Of a stretch of DNA of 47,423 nucleotides, positions 10,283-18,536 are shown piece by piece (positions within the stretch are counted from its first letter, which is position 1; the number at the start of each line of letters is the position of its first letter). The notes under the pieces were generated by a model that saw only the letters and a program-made list of their open reading frames with translations, was not told where the DNA came from and made no database searches. This stretch comes from Mnemiopsis leidyi (Eukaryota > Ctenophora > Tentaculata > Lobata > Bolinopsidae), in assembly GCA_000226015.1 (NCBI GenBank), contig JH154256.1:143429-190851 (forward strand), written 5' to 3'. The translations under genes and the position numbers were made by a program.

Positions 10283-10701
10283 AGAAACTCACATCAGTAT
10301 AAGTAGTGGTTGTTGAAATATGTCCTGGACCTGCTATGAGGACCGCGCTTTTTTGAAACTTTCAAAGTATTGACCAAAGATGATTCCAACTGAATTTTTC
10401 AGAAATTTTCCACGTTTTAAAACTTTTTAAGATGTTTTAAATGTAAAACATGGTGCTATTACTATATATGTTATCTCGCTGTATGCTTATTCTATTTTCA
10501 ATGATAATTATCTATTCTTTATAGGCGTTTTCTTAGCTACTTTTATTCTATTGCCACCAAATAAGCCGTAAGCTCTGGCCTCTGAATTTCCAGCCTCCAA
10601 AATTGGCGGCAAATCTTTGGCTTCTATTATATCCATTATATTCAAACTTAGCTTAAGGCTATTAACATTCAACCCAACCGGTTAACTCACTATTTGTAGG
10701 C
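10283..10701 (+). other. Short intergenic region between three-finger genes
   Basis: About 420 AT-rich bases with no gene. A possible donor GCC|GTAAGC near 10567 and the acceptor-like TATTTGTAG just before the next start could delimit a small 5' UTR intron of the next gene. No AATAAA was seen. Confidence 0.4.
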
Positions 10702-11310
10702 ATGGGCGACAGATACGGCGGCGGTCGTTGGGGCGATAGTCGACCTGGGGACTGGATCTGCCACCAGTGCGACACCAACAACTTCGCAAGACGCGACAAG
10801 TGCTTCAAATGTCAAGCAGACAAGGGCGACGACGACGGAGGATATGACGATGGTTACGGTCACGGCGGAGGTGGTGGAGGTTATGGCGGCGGAGGTTATG
10901 GCGGGCGTCGTGGCGGCTACGGTGGAGGCGGTCGTGGAGGTTACAGAGGGGGTTATGATGATGGGTATGGTGACGACTATGGACACCGGAGAATGAGGAA
11001 TCGATCGCGGTCCCCGCCCAGGTATGGCGGCGGCAGAGATCGGGGCGGTGGTGGTGGCGATTTCAGGGAGGGAGACTGGGAGTGTTACAAATGTGGTTGC
11101 AACAACTTTGCTCGTCGTGACAAGTGCTTTAAGTGCAGTCACTCTCGAGGAGGTGGTGGTCGAGGCGGTGGTGGTCGCGGTGGCGGCGGCCGGGGTGGCG
11201 GTGGTGGTGGAGATGACAATTGGAGAGAGGGTGACTGGAGCTGCAACAGCTGCCAGCAGCACAACTTTGCGCGGCGCGATCAGTGCTACAAGTGTGGGGA
11301 ACCAAAGTAA
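10702..11310 (+). CDS. Three-finger RanBP2 zinc-finger Gly-rich protein (copy 2)
   Basis: A 202-residue single-exon CDS. Fingers lie at about 18-37, 126-145 and 179-198, all of the form G-D-W-x-C-x2-C-x3-x-N-F-A-R-R-D-[KQ]-C-[FY]-K-C. The first linker is a long Gly/Asp/Tyr/Arg region (GYDDGYG, GGYGGGG, RGGYRGG) followed by a short RS motif (RNRSRSPPRYGGG); the second is almost pure Gly/Arg. The fingers keep the Asn and paired Arg residues that in ZRANB2 contact GGU RNA. The last finger ends four residues after the final Cys (CGEPK). The Gly-rich linkers are typical of RNP condensate proteins. The ATG is two bases after a TTTGTAG acceptor-like site. Confidence 0.88.
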   Translation: MGDRYGGGRWGDSRPGDWICHQCDTNNFARRDKCFKCQADKGDDDGGYDDGYGHGGGGGGYGGGGYGGRRGGYGGGGRGGYRGGYDDGYGDDYGHRRMRNRSRSPPRYGGGRDRGGGGGDFREGDWECYKCGCNNFARRDKCFKCSHSRGGGGRGGGGRGGGGRGGGGGGDDNWREGDWSCNSCQQHNFARRDQCYKCGEPK

Positions 11311-11341
11311 TCTGGGACTAGGAGATGGTGTTGCGATGTAG

Positions 11342-11347
11342 ATTAAA
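11342..11347 (+). terminator. Candidate poly(A) signal ATTAAA
   Basis: The common variant hexamer lies about 30 bases after the stop codon of the second three-finger gene. If used, the 3' UTR would be very short. Position is the only support. Confidence 0.35.
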
Positions 11348-11737
11348 ATATTACAGTATAGCTGTTTATCGTATAATTTTATCCAACTTTTATGTCTGCC
11401 CTGGCGTTGTTAGAATGTTTTTAAAGAATGTTATACCCCATACCCAAACCCTGTGCCTATTTGAATCTTGCGCTTTTGTATAACTTATTCAATTATTTTA
11501 TAACATAATTTTATATCTTATCTTATTTGTTAACAATGAAACTTTTAAGTTAGATAACGCTGTTAATTCTCCGCCGTAGTAAGTAGCTGACCCGACAAGT
11601 CTTCTCCTCTTGAATCGTCTGCCAAAATATTGATACATACCATATGATTGTTTACTATACGTGTGTTAGTTTTACTACGGATGAGTTAAAATTTACCAAT
11701 TTGACTTTAAAGCTGCTGTTCTCAGTGTACGGAAGTA

Positions 11738-11842
11738 CGGTGAGGTGGTGTGGGCGTGGGGCTGGTGTGGTTTGTACTGGCTCGGTGTGGTGGGTAGGAC
11801 TTTGGTGGGGCTGGTGGGGTGTTTGGTGGTGGTGGTGGTAGG
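11738..11842 (+). promoter_or_regulatory. GGU-rich tract upstream of third three-finger gene
   Basis: About 105 bases made almost wholly of G and T on the + strand, with many GGTG, TGGGG and five successive GGT units at the 3' end, ending 39 bases before the ATG at 11882. In the transcript this would be a GGU-rich, potentially G-quadruplex-forming region close to the splice-acceptor-like site. GGU is the known target of RanBP2-type fingers such as ZRANB2. That it is a binding site for the family, or for the gene's own product, is inference; it could equally be a low-complexity tract. Confidence 0.4.
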
Positions 11843-11881
11843 TTTCACTTCATTTTGGACTAACTCATTGTACCAGGTAGT

Positions 11882-12406
11882 ATGAGCAGGAGGAGGAGGA
11901 ACAGTGAAGAGCGCGATTGGTTCCCGGAGGGGTCGCGACCATCTCGAAGGGACAGTCTGAACGGAGCGAGGGAGTTCAAGCAGGAGTTCCGACCAGGGGA
12001 CTGGGACTGTGACAGTTGCGGGGGACACAACTTTGCACGCAGAGACTATTGTTTCAAGTGTGACAGGGGCAGGCCCGGCCGTAGAAGTAGGAGTCGATCC
12101 CGCTCTCCAGTGGGGCGAGGACGAAGGAGGTCGCCAATCTATCGAGACTACCGAGACCGGGACACGCCTCTTAGCTACTCCTACAAAGAGGGCGACTGGA
12201 AATGTCCCAAATGCAATTTCGACAACTACGCCAGACGAGCACGTTGCTTTAAATGTGACGGAGCAAAGTCAGGGGGCGGCGGGGGAAGTCGGGGCCCGCC
12301 CCGACAGGCTTCAAACTACCGGGAGGGCGACTGGTTCTGTCGCGGGTGTGGCAAAGATAACTTTGCTAACAGGACTGAGTGTTTCAGATGTGGCGAGAGA
12401 AAGTAG
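11882..12406 (+). CDS. Three-finger RanBP2 zinc-finger RS protein (copy 3)
   Basis: A 174-residue single-exon CDS. The basic start (MSRRRRNSEE) precedes fingers at about 41-60, 106-125 and 151-170 of the form G-D-W-x-C-x2-C-x4-N-[FY]-A-[RN]-R-x2-C-F-[KR]-C. An RS-rich tract (RRSRSRSRSPVGRGRRRS) links fingers 1 and 2, and a Gly-rich linker joins 2 and 3. Each finger is preceded by the family boxes F-R-P-G-D-W, Y-K-E-G-D-W and Y-R-E-G-D-W. The protein ends four residues after the last zinc ligand (CGERK). It is likely a nuclear RNA-binding protein related to ZRANB2 in domain style but with three fingers. It follows a GGU-rich tract. Assignment is by domain only. Confidence 0.87.
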   Translation: MSRRRRNSEERDWFPEGSRPSRRDSLNGAREFKQEFRPGDWDCDSCGGHNFARRDYCFKCDRGRPGRRSRSRSRSPVGRGRRRSPIYRDYRDRDTPLSYSYKEGDWKCPKCNFDNYARRARCFKCDGAKSGGGGGSRGPPRQASNYREGDWFCRGCGKDNFANRTECFRCGERK

Positions 12407-13109
12407 AGACCTGGCTTTACCTTTAGTGTAACTTATACTTCTGTTGTAACATTTACTTCTGGGATTTGAGATTGATTTAACGTTAATTAAGCTGGATATG
12501 TGAAGAGTCTATAAGTTCATGAGACTCAGACTTTCCTTTAATTTGCCAATTAAGTTTTAATTGTTTATTATTTTTATGTGATGAAGAAATAGGCTTACTT
12601 AGATTTAGATTTACAGCCTTCAACATAAATACCTTATGCAAACTTTAAATACTTTGGTTTAAAGATAAGTAAAATCAATTCAAGCAGAAAAAATCAATCG
12701 AGAATTCGGATTCCATGCAAACACCATAAATTTGAAGAAGCAGTAAGCCTATTGCAAAACGATGAAGACAAACAGTTTTGTTTGTTATTATAAGTTACCG
12801 CCCAAAACAGAATATTTAACTTTTTACTAATTATGTATGATATAATCATAACGATTTTTATAGATTCACGGAGATAACTGCGAACTTTTCACAGTTTTGT
12901 TTTACGGTTGTGACGGAAGAATGTGTTACGTTTTCAATTTGCATTATTAGGAAGTTATTTCAAACTCCCTTGTTTCGCTCTAACCAAAAACAAAGGTTTA
13001 CCTATGAACCCTTACACTATCACACGCACTCGATCAGTACCAAGGGTTGTCACATATTCACCAATATTACCTCTCTAATTGCTCCCATTGCAGGTGCAGG
13101 TTAGGTACC
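12407..13109 (+). other. Intergenic region before the seven-finger gene
   Basis: AT-rich, with no supported gene. A possible donor CA|GTAAGC occurs near 12743. Two acceptor-like sites (CATTGCAG and GTGCAG) lie 10-20 bases before the next start and follow a pyrimidine-rich stretch at 13070-13087. Confidence 0.45.
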
Positions 13110-14696
13110 ATGTCATCAGGAGGCTACCAGGTATGCGAGGTACCCTGGAGGTGCATGTCCTGTTTGTCCACAAACTCCCCCGTTCACCGCATGTGCAACA
13201 ACTGCAAGAAGTGGCGGGACTTAGACTGGAGTTGCGTTATGTGCGGGTATAAAAACTTTGCTAAACGTGACACGTGCAAGGAATGTGGCGCTGGTCACGT
13301 GCCCGAGTTTAACAAGGAGGAAGGTAACTATAGTAACTATAGTAACAGTAACGTGTACCAGGAGGTACAGGAGGAGACAGGTTTTCAGGGCTCCTTTTCT
13401 TCTGCTTCACAACAGATGACCGTACAGGCGCCTTTAGAAATCACCGTTCAGACTCCTGCACCCGATGCTCTTGAAGGTCACTATCAGGCACCAGTTGAGG
13501 CTCCATTTCAAAGTATGGGCCCTCAAACCGAGGAAATTCCATGGATGTGCGGGATGTGTAACACCGAGAACACTCCTAAGAGGATCCTCTGTTTCGAGTG
13601 TTCAGGGCACCGAGAACGGGTTGAAGTGAGGAACAGAGCAGCAGAGAGCCGGATGTCTGGAGGTCTTGGTGTAGTTCCTCCTCCGGCTCAAACTCGCTTC
13701 TCACCCGCCATCAGAGACGGGCCCAGACTTCATCAGGGTGGAATGATGGGGGACCCAACGCTAGACTGGCTGTGTTTCGTTTGTAACAACAATAATCAGC
13801 ATCATAGACGGAAATGTAATGTTTGTTTAAGGCCAAGGAACGAGGTGGAAGCCCAATTTCCGAGAGAAACCCCTCCTTGGGTCTCTATGAACCAGCCGCA
13901 CATCAGAGATCATCCTCGGGGAGGGGAACCCATGATGCCTGTACAAACTCGACCAGAAGACAGGACCAAAGATTGGGCTTGTTCGGAATGTGGTAACAGG
14001 AACTTTGCGAAGCGCAAGGAGTGTAACAGGTGCAAGAAGCCAAGGGAGGAGGTAGAAGACAAAAGTATCGATTATAGCAGCGAGGAACCTCCGGCACTGA
14101 AGCGGAGTCCAGAGCCAATGCCAAGAATTAACATCAAAGCTCCCAGAGTCAACTTGATGCACTCGGTAAATCCTCCTCCTCTTCCTCAACGTCCCGAGGA
14201 TGTATCTAATGACTGGGTTTGTGGAAAATGTAACATCAACTGCTTCGCCAAGAAGACGAATTGCTTCCGGTGTGGTAAACCCAGATCGGAAGTTGAAACA
14301 AAGGATGTTGACATTCGAAAGTTTGAACGACCGATGGGCAGCTATCCAGCCCCGCCACAACGACAATCAAGACCCCCTCAACAAATTCATTTGCCTGGAC
14401 ATGACTTGAGGATTAACTCTAATAATTGGAACAACGATAGAAGATTAGACTCTAGCTGGAATAGTCCTAGAAATCCTCCCCCTCCTCCCCAACAGGAGAA
14501 ACAGCGCAAAAAGTGGGTAGATGAGGACAAGTCTAATGACTGGAACTGCAAGCTCTGCAAAATAAACAACTTCGCGAAGAGGAAGACGTGTTTTTCGTGC
14601 AAAAAGAGTCGAGATGAGTGCGAGGAAGAGAAAACTAAGGATGTTGTGAAGGAGAGTCCTGAAGTTGAGTCCGAAGGGTGCGAGGCTGAGTCTTAG
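13110..14696 (+). CDS. Seven-finger RanBP2-type zinc-finger protein
   Basis: A 528-residue single-exon CDS starting at ATG 13110 (MSSGGYQ). An in-frame upstream ATG at 13047 lies before the pyrimidine tract and CAG acceptor and was not chosen. Seven fingers have Trp near 13, 40, 145, 220, 289, 369 and 478. Fingers 5 to 7 have the N-x-F-A-K-[RK] form; fingers 1, 3 and 4 are divergent (NSPVHR, NTPKRI, NQHHRR). Linkers are long, disordered and Pro/Gln/Glu-rich, not Gly-rich, and several fingers are followed by a short acidic box R-x-E-V-E. The C-terminus is acidic. This separates it from the RS/RGG three-finger genes. RNA binding is inferred from the fingers that keep Asn and the basic pair. There is no other domain and no named ortholog that I recognise. 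Confidence 0.86.
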   Translation: MSSGGYQVCEVPWRCMSCLSTNSPVHRMCNNCKKWRDLDWSCVMCGYKNFAKRDTCKECGAGHVPEFNKEEGNYSNYSNSNVYQEVQEETGFQGSFSSASQQMTVQAPLEITVQTPAPDALEGHYQAPVEAPFQSMGPQTEEIPWMCGMCNTENTPKRILCFECSGHRERVEVRNRAAESRMSGGLGVVPPPAQTRFSPAIRDGPRLHQGGMMGDPTLDWLCFVCNNNNQHHRRKCNVCLRPRNEVEAQFPRETPPWVSMNQPHIRDHPRGGEPMMPVQTRPEDRTKDWACSECGNRNFAKRKECNRCKKPREEVEDKSIDYSSEEPPALKRSPEPMPRINIKAPRVNLMHSVNPPPLPQRPEDVSNDWVCGKCNINCFAKKTNCFRCGKPRSEVETKDVDIRKFERPMGSYPAPPQRQSRPPQQIHLPGHDLRINSNNWNNDRRLDSSWNSPRNPPPPPQQEKQRKKWVDEDKSNDWNCKLCKINNFAKRKTCFSCKKSRDECEEEKTKDVVKESPEVESEGCEAES

Positions 14697-15377
14697 ACTC
14701 TATATAACTAGACTCGGTTAGACTTATAAAAATCTTCTTTCCCTATATTAAATTTGGACAGAAGACACTTCTCCACATTACTGTCCTGTTGATGTTATTA
14801 TTCAGATTGCTTTGAAGTGATATTTCAGTGTTTATTTTTTACTAGGTTTAAACCAGGCCAGGTCTTTACATGTACGAATATAAGGATTTAAAATAGAATA
14901 TGTTGTAGGCATCATCCAATTCATGATCTACTTACTATTTTGTATTTGTACAGCGGTATGACGTTTTGCGACAAATATTTTGTAAACGAAGGGTTCAACT
15001 TTTGGCATTTGCACTTTACCATTCGATAACCTTCAATATTGCTTGATCTCCAAATCGTTACAAACAATATCTTATTGAATAAGTTTGTTGTGTCTTATCT
15101 TATTGTTGCTCATATTTAACTAAGTTGTCTTTTCGCATTGTTGATTTCTACCTTACATAAAACTATGCCACGACATAGAGTAAATACATTACAGAATCAG
15201 GCAGAAGTTGAAATACCCAACAGGTTTAGGTTTTAGCCAGGCTTGTATTATTATTCAAATATATTCAATATTATTATTCAAATATATTTAATCATCCCAT
15301 GACCCACTCCAAATAAATAAAACCACAACACACTACCTCCAAAGTAAAGTCCCTATAATACCCTCCTCCGTCAGGTG
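14697..15377 (+). other. 3' region of seven-finger gene and start region of next gene
   Basis: No gene is supported. ATTAAA occurs at 14747-14752 and overlapping AATAAA at 15312-15321, only about 55 bases before the acceptor-like CTCCGTCAG that precedes the next ATG. A short direct repeat (TATTATTATTCAAATATAT) lies at 15245-15290. The close poly(A)-to-acceptor spacing resembles an intercistronic region of a trans-spliced operon, but could be coincidence. Confidence 0.45.
15312..15321 (+). terminator. Overlapping AATAAA poly(A) signals
   Basis: Two overlapping AATAAA hexamers (15312-15317 and 15316-15321). They would end the transcript of the seven-finger gene roughly 35-50 bases before the acceptor-like site of the next gene. 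Confidence 0.4.
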
Positions 15378-17549
15378 ATGTCAGAACGATGGAGATGTAG
15401 TGAGTGTGGAGAGAAGAACATTCAGGAGAGAGTTAACTGTTACAGTTGTCTGGCTTTCAAACCCGGGCCTCAGACTCCTCCCGGTCCTGTCCCCCGGACA
15501 CCTCCGGATCCCCCGGACCAATCCAACGGTGTGTCCGGCAAGAAGTCTTGGTCGTGTAAGTTTTGTAGCGCAATCAACAGTACGAAAACAAAGGAATGTT
15601 ATCTATGTAATACCGTCAAACAGAGCAAAAGTCCATTGGAAGACCAGTGGGTATGCAAGTTTTGTCTGACGGGAAATTTTCTGACTGAAGAGAACTGTAA
15701 GACTTGTAACGCAGTGAGAGAAGCGTCTCTTCCCCCCAGTACCCCGTCTATCAGCACTCCCACCCCTCCCAGCGACCCTGATGTGGAGTATTGGCCCTGC
15801 TCCGCTTGTTCTTTTAAAGCTTCGCATGGCCCTTATTGCTTCCAGTGCGGTTATCCTCGAAACCCCTCCGCTAAACCATGTCCCGACAACTGGCAGTGTT
15901 CCAAGTGTCAGACGACCAACTTTGCAAAGCGAGATCAGTGTTACAGCTGCAATAAAAAACAACGAAAACGGTCCCCCGTCACGCCCGTCCCCACGACATG
16001 TCCTACCTGTAAGTTTTGTAACCAACCCTCGTCTACGGACTGTTTGTTGTGTGGCTCGTCCCTCCCAGCTGCTGCTGCTCCCAAACCGACTCAGAAACGG
16101 AGAATGTTAAAAACTTCTAGTTCCAGCGAATCTACTCCTATCACTGGGTCTACTTCTCTGCCCAGCTCATCTAGATCCCAGCCTAGGTCCAGCTCTTCGA
16201 ACTCTAACCATATTTCTCATAAATCGCCGTCCAGTTGTAACAAAAATATTCCGAAAAACTTGTTTATCACTCCAAAGGACTGGAAATGTCAGAGCTGCGA
16301 CTATAAAAACATAGCGTTGCGGAATTTTTGTAAGGATTGTGATACTCCCCGTAAATGTATTGCTAAATTGTACATCAAGTACAAGAAGCACGGCATATCG
16401 GCTATAACGAACATTGTACCTACTCCAGACTCAAATCGGTCTGGTTCCCCATCGCCGCAGCCTTTAAAAAGTCCTGCCCCTCGAACTGCAAAGAGTCCTG
16501 TAAACCTGAAATTACAGAGTCCGGGAAAGTTGAAAAGTCCGGGATCGGGAAAGTCCAAGACTGGACTCCACGGCTGTTCTATGTGCGGGCGACCTCACGA
16601 AGGACCGCAACACGTTTGTTACGACTGTTCTGTGAAACTTGGAGGGAGAGGGGACCAAAGTGTCAGTGTGTCAAGTAACAGCGTGATGTTAAAGAAGTGT
16701 GCGCAGTGTGGGTTGGAATGTGATGGTCAATATTGTAACCAGTGTGCTACTGACATGGGTATCAGGCAGGAGCGAGACACCTGGGAGTGCAGGAAGTGTC
16801 ATCTGGTGGACGAAAACACTGCCATATGTATGGGCTGTGGTTATGACAAGGCTGAGTCGGCTTCAACTGCCACTAAGTTTCTCTCGTGTCCACACTGTAA
16901 GACGAAGAATCATTCCCACAAAATTAAATGTGTGCGGTGTCTAAAGGCGTTACCAAATAAAGAAGAAACGCCGTCGGCGGCAAACAAACAGCCCCCGGCG
17001 ACAGACACATGGACTTGTAAATACTGTGAGATCCCAGTGTTGGCTAAGTCTACTCATTGTAGAGGCTGCAACAGAACAAAAGCTCGTGCAGCTAAACCCG
17101 GTCCTGATAACAGCGGATCTAAAGTAACGAATGAGAAGCAGGAAGAAGTGGAGGAGGAGGAGGAAGAAGGAGAGTACGTCGAGGGAGAAGAAGAGGAATA
17201 TCCCATCACAAATCACAACTCTGATAGACAATACGAGCACATGGACGATTATCATGAAGAAAACCAGGAGTACTTTGAGGAGGAATATTACGAGCCGGCC
17301 CGCCATTTCCTGCCTCCTCCTCCACACGGTCTACGGTTCCCGCCGCCCGGTCCTCCACGTCTCCCGCCCCCCGGCCCCCACTTCTCTCGACCTAGGTACC
17401 CCTCACCGCGTCTTCATCTCCAACACCGGCCCCGCCACATACCCCCTCATCCCAGGTTAAGACTTCCCATGCAGCGGCCCAGGAAGTCGCCGCTCCTCCC
17501 CCGGCGACAGCCTATGAATCTGATGATGCAGCCCAATAGAGGGCGGTAA
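15378..17549 (+). CDS. Large Cys-x2-Cys module protein, divergent RanBP2-type zinc fingers
   Basis: A 723-residue single-exon CDS starting at ATG 15378; the preceding GTG codon is not a start. It has about twelve paired Cys-x2-Cys modules. Clear RanBP2-like fingers (Trp then C-x2-C) start near residues 6, 59, 92, 140, 173, 303, 470 and 546. Others near 209-226, 401-418, 442-457 and 504-522 lack the Trp and resemble generic zinc ribbons. Only the finger at about 173-192 keeps the N-F-A-K-R RNA-contact box. The spacers are Ser/Pro-rich with repeated K-S-P motifs (about 365-395). Then come an acidic block (about 589-607), an Asp/Glu/Tyr-rich stretch and a Pro/His/Arg-rich tail with repeated PPPGP(P/H). 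Most modules may have lost RNA binding and become structural or protein-binding units. Function unknown. Confidence 0.85.
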   Translation: MSERWRCSECGEKNIQERVNCYSCLAFKPGPQTPPGPVPRTPPDPPDQSNGVSGKKSWSCKFCSAINSTKTKECYLCNTVKQSKSPLEDQWVCKFCLTGNFLTEENCKTCNAVREASLPPSTPSISTPTPPSDPDVEYWPCSACSFKASHGPYCFQCGYPRNPSAKPCPDNWQCSKCQTTNFAKRDQCYSCNKKQRKRSPVTPVPTTCPTCKFCNQPSSTDCLLCGSSLPAAAAPKPTQKRRMLKTSSSSESTPITGSTSLPSSSRSQPRSSSSNSNHISHKSPSSCNKNIPKNLFITPKDWKCQSCDYKNIALRNFCKDCDTPRKCIAKLYIKYKKHGISAITNIVPTPDSNRSGSPSPQPLKSPAPRTAKSPVNLKLQSPGKLKSPGSGKSKTGLHGCSMCGRPHEGPQHVCYDCSVKLGGRGDQSVSVSSNSVMLKKCAQCGLECDGQYCNQCATDMGIRQERDTWECRKCHLVDENTAICMGCGYDKAESASTATKFLSCPHCKTKNHSHKIKCVRCLKALPNKEETPSAANKQPPATDTWTCKYCEIPVLAKSTHCRGCNRTKARAAKPGPDNSGSKVTNEKQEEVEEEEEEGEYVEGEEEEYPITNHNSDRQYEHMDDYHEENQEYFEEEYYEPARHFLPPPPHGLRFPPPGPPRLPPPGPHFSRPRYPSPRLHLQHRPRHIPPHPRLRLPMQRPRKSPLLPRRQPMNLMMQPNRGR

Positions 17550-18536
17550 CGGATATCGTTCTTGTGTGTTGTGCTTGTACATATGTTTTCTTGTGTGCAG
17601 ACTTTGATTGATAACGAGGTTTCAAGTAGCTGTTTATATTTTAGTCCTTATCTCTGTTTGATTTTCCCATGGAGTTTTCAGCAGAAATTTATCGTTGTGA
17701 TATGTAGTATCATTTTATCTACTGTGGGGCCATCGTTTCATTTGGATATAAATGTAAAATAATGTTTTTATATATTTGAGTTTCAGCTAAATGATGGAAA
17801 TGTGTACCTGTTCTACTGACGAGTTAACTTACGGTAATCTTTTGACGTATTGCGGGTTTTGGTTACATGGTTCTTTAAAAAATTAAAGATCAAGAAGGCC
17901 TTGGAGAATTTATTTTCATATTCAAAGGTAATTTAGCAAGAGCTCCAATATCTTGTCTGAACATTTTATTTCGTTTGATTTAATTTATTTTCCCGTTTAT
18001 GATTGTTCGGCTGATTTTGTATTTTAACCACTTTTTTCACGTCACCTTTATGACTGGTTTTAGACCAATCAATTACAAGTTCATTGTGTGGTCAAACTAG
18101 TGTTATTGATCTATAATTTATATCGGCCCTGTTTTACATAATTGATTTATCTAACGTTTGTTGCTTATGAAAACAGTGTTATCTTAATGAGGCTGGCAAA
18201 GAAGCAAGTTGATTGGACGGACAGCTAACGCCTATCTTAACATGTCATAGCCGCCTTTGTAATTAGATTTCAGTTCTAGTATCGGTAAACTTTGTCTACC
18301 TCTAACTTCTGCTGAGTTTATTTCAGTATTTTAAACAGTTAGACCGAGCAAATCCCTTACTGCTGATTCTTTACTAGGTTTATAGATAAACGCCATGACG
18401 GAAATTAACACCTGAATTCAATGGAGAACACTTTGCTGACCGATCTTCTGTTCTCAACCCCCTGAATTCAGACTCCAATACCAGACCCCTAAAGTAGACT
18501 CTCATCTTTATGAAGTGAGTAGAATGAGAGGACAAC
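17550..18536 (+). other. Intergenic region
   Basis: Nearly 1 kb without a supported gene. It contains a candidate ATTAAA poly(A) signal at 17882-17887 for the upstream gene. No promoter element was identified with confidence for the gene at 18537. Confidence 0.45.

Larger units (their letters stand above)
11311..11881 (+). other. Intergenic region with GGT-rich upstream tract
   Basis: No gene is supported. A possible donor GTAAGT occurs at 11579-11584. The right part is dominated by the G/T-rich tract at 11738-11842. The sequence TGTACCAG at 11872-11879 is acceptor-like and sits about five bases before the next ATG. Confidence 0.45.

Noticed and set aside
13047-13109. Upstream ATG of the seven-finger gene
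   Set aside because: The 21 extra residues are encoded across a pyrimidine tract and CAG acceptor; the ATG at 13110 follows them and begins finger-like sequence.
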